This document shows, piece after piece, positions 10,787-11,107 of a stretch of DNA of 11,107 nt. Every line of letters starts with the position of its first letter. The first letter of the stretch is position 1. Position numbers and translations under genes: made by a program. Location: positions 1-11,107 of the forward strand of contig JBCDAS010000127.1 of assembly GCA_039185235.1 (NCBI GenBank), given 5' to 3'. The notes under the pieces are model-generated. The model did no database searches. It was not told where the DNA came from and saw only the letters and a program-made list of their open reading frames with translations. The stretch is from Thermohalobaculum sp039185235. GTDB taxonomy: Bacteria > Pseudomonadota > Alphaproteobacteria > Rhodobacterales > Rhodobacteraceae.

Positions 10787-11107
10787 GCGCGCCTGGCCTC
10801 GATCGCGTCCCAGATCAGGCCCGCGACATTGGTGCCGTCGAAGCGCTCCATCTCTTGGATGCCGGTGGGCGAGGTTACGTTGATCTCGGTCAGATAGTCG
10901 CCAATCACATCGATGCCGGTGAAGATCAGACCGTATTTCTTGAGCGTCGGGCCGAGGCGGGCGCAGATCTCGCGGTCACGGTCGGAGAGCGCGATCTTCT
11001 CCGGCCGCCCGCCGACATGCATGTTCGAGCGGGTCTCGCCCTTTTGCGGCACGCGGTTGATGGCGCCGACCACCTCGCCATCGACCAGGATCACGCGCTT
11101 GTCGCCC
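10783..11107 (-). CDS. gshB: Glutathione synthase, C-terminal 107 residues (runs off the window)
   Basis: This is the ATP-grasp enzyme that joins glycine to gamma-glutamylcysteine, the last step of glutathione synthesis, in the cytoplasm. The visible part begins in the ATP-grasp lid region GDKRVILVDGEVVGAINRVP, followed by the flexible GETRSNMHVGGRPEK loop, and has the metal-binding TEINVTSPTGIQEM near its end, with GLIFTGIDVIGDYL before it. The N-terminal two thirds lie beyond 11107. The stop overlaps the following esterase start by 4 nt. Nothing suggests truncation other than the window edge. Confidence 0.95.
   Translation of the reverse strand, partial: GDKRVILVDGEVVGAINRVPQKGETRSNMHVGGRPEKIALSDRDREICARLGPTLKKYGLIFTGIDVIGDYLTEINVTSPTGIQEMERFDGTNVAGLIWDAIEARRA

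Overview
The window looks like chromosomal DNA of an alphaproteobacterium, most likely a Rhodobacteraceae (Roseobacter-type) species. The clues are high GC, protein sequences typical of that group, a LivM-type permease starting MFYREAGEFKTSY, a selenium-binding-protein-type methanethiol oxidase, a hisF-hisE pair and a glutathione synthase. This assignment is inference from sequence style; no database search was run. No rRNA, tRNA, CRISPR array or transposase was seen.

Layout. (1) 1-77: start of a SHOCT-like gene on the minus strand, cut by the window edge, with a plausible promoter at 101-130. (2) 162-1073: a chain of four very small plus-strand ORFs linked by TGATG overlaps or a 2-nt gap (a Cys-rich putative zinc protein, a two-helix membrane protein, a 25-aa micro-ORF, another two-helix membrane protein). 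None is recognised. (3) 1167-4720: part of a branched-chain-amino-acid-type (HAAT family) ABC importer: LivM permease, periplasmic binding protein, a 64-aa membrane protein, LivF ATPase. The usual partners LivH and LivG are not in the window. (4) 4717-4830: a 114-bp inverted-repeat element, MITE- or REP-like, squeezed between convergent genes; its end overlaps the livF stop codon. (5) 4835-6175, minus: an unusual alpha/beta hydrolase with several membrane segments. (6) 6342-7766: SBP56/methanethiol oxidase, with a near-perfect palindrome of the FadR/GntR operator type just ahead of its RBS and a hairpin terminator behind it. (7) 7827-8439, minus: two small membrane or exported proteins. (8) 8440-8799: no gene, but a striking poly-C/poly-G inverted repeat (C20 and G15 runs) that is either a real low-complexity structure or an assembly artefact. 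(9) 8800-9878: hisF-hisE. (10) 9875-11107, minus: a hormone-sensitive-lipase-type esterase coupled to the 3' part of glutathione synthase gshB.

How they work together. The Liv genes would take up a small organic solute, possibly an amino acid or related compound, with ATP. HisF and HisE act in histidine biosynthesis. The methanethiol oxidase would remove methanethiol, a product of DMSP or methionine breakdown in marine relatives, and glutathione made by GshB could help cope with its toxic products; that last link is speculative. The most unexplained parts are the tiny-ORF chain at 162-1073, the 114-bp element, the membrane-embedded hydrolase and the poly-C/G block.
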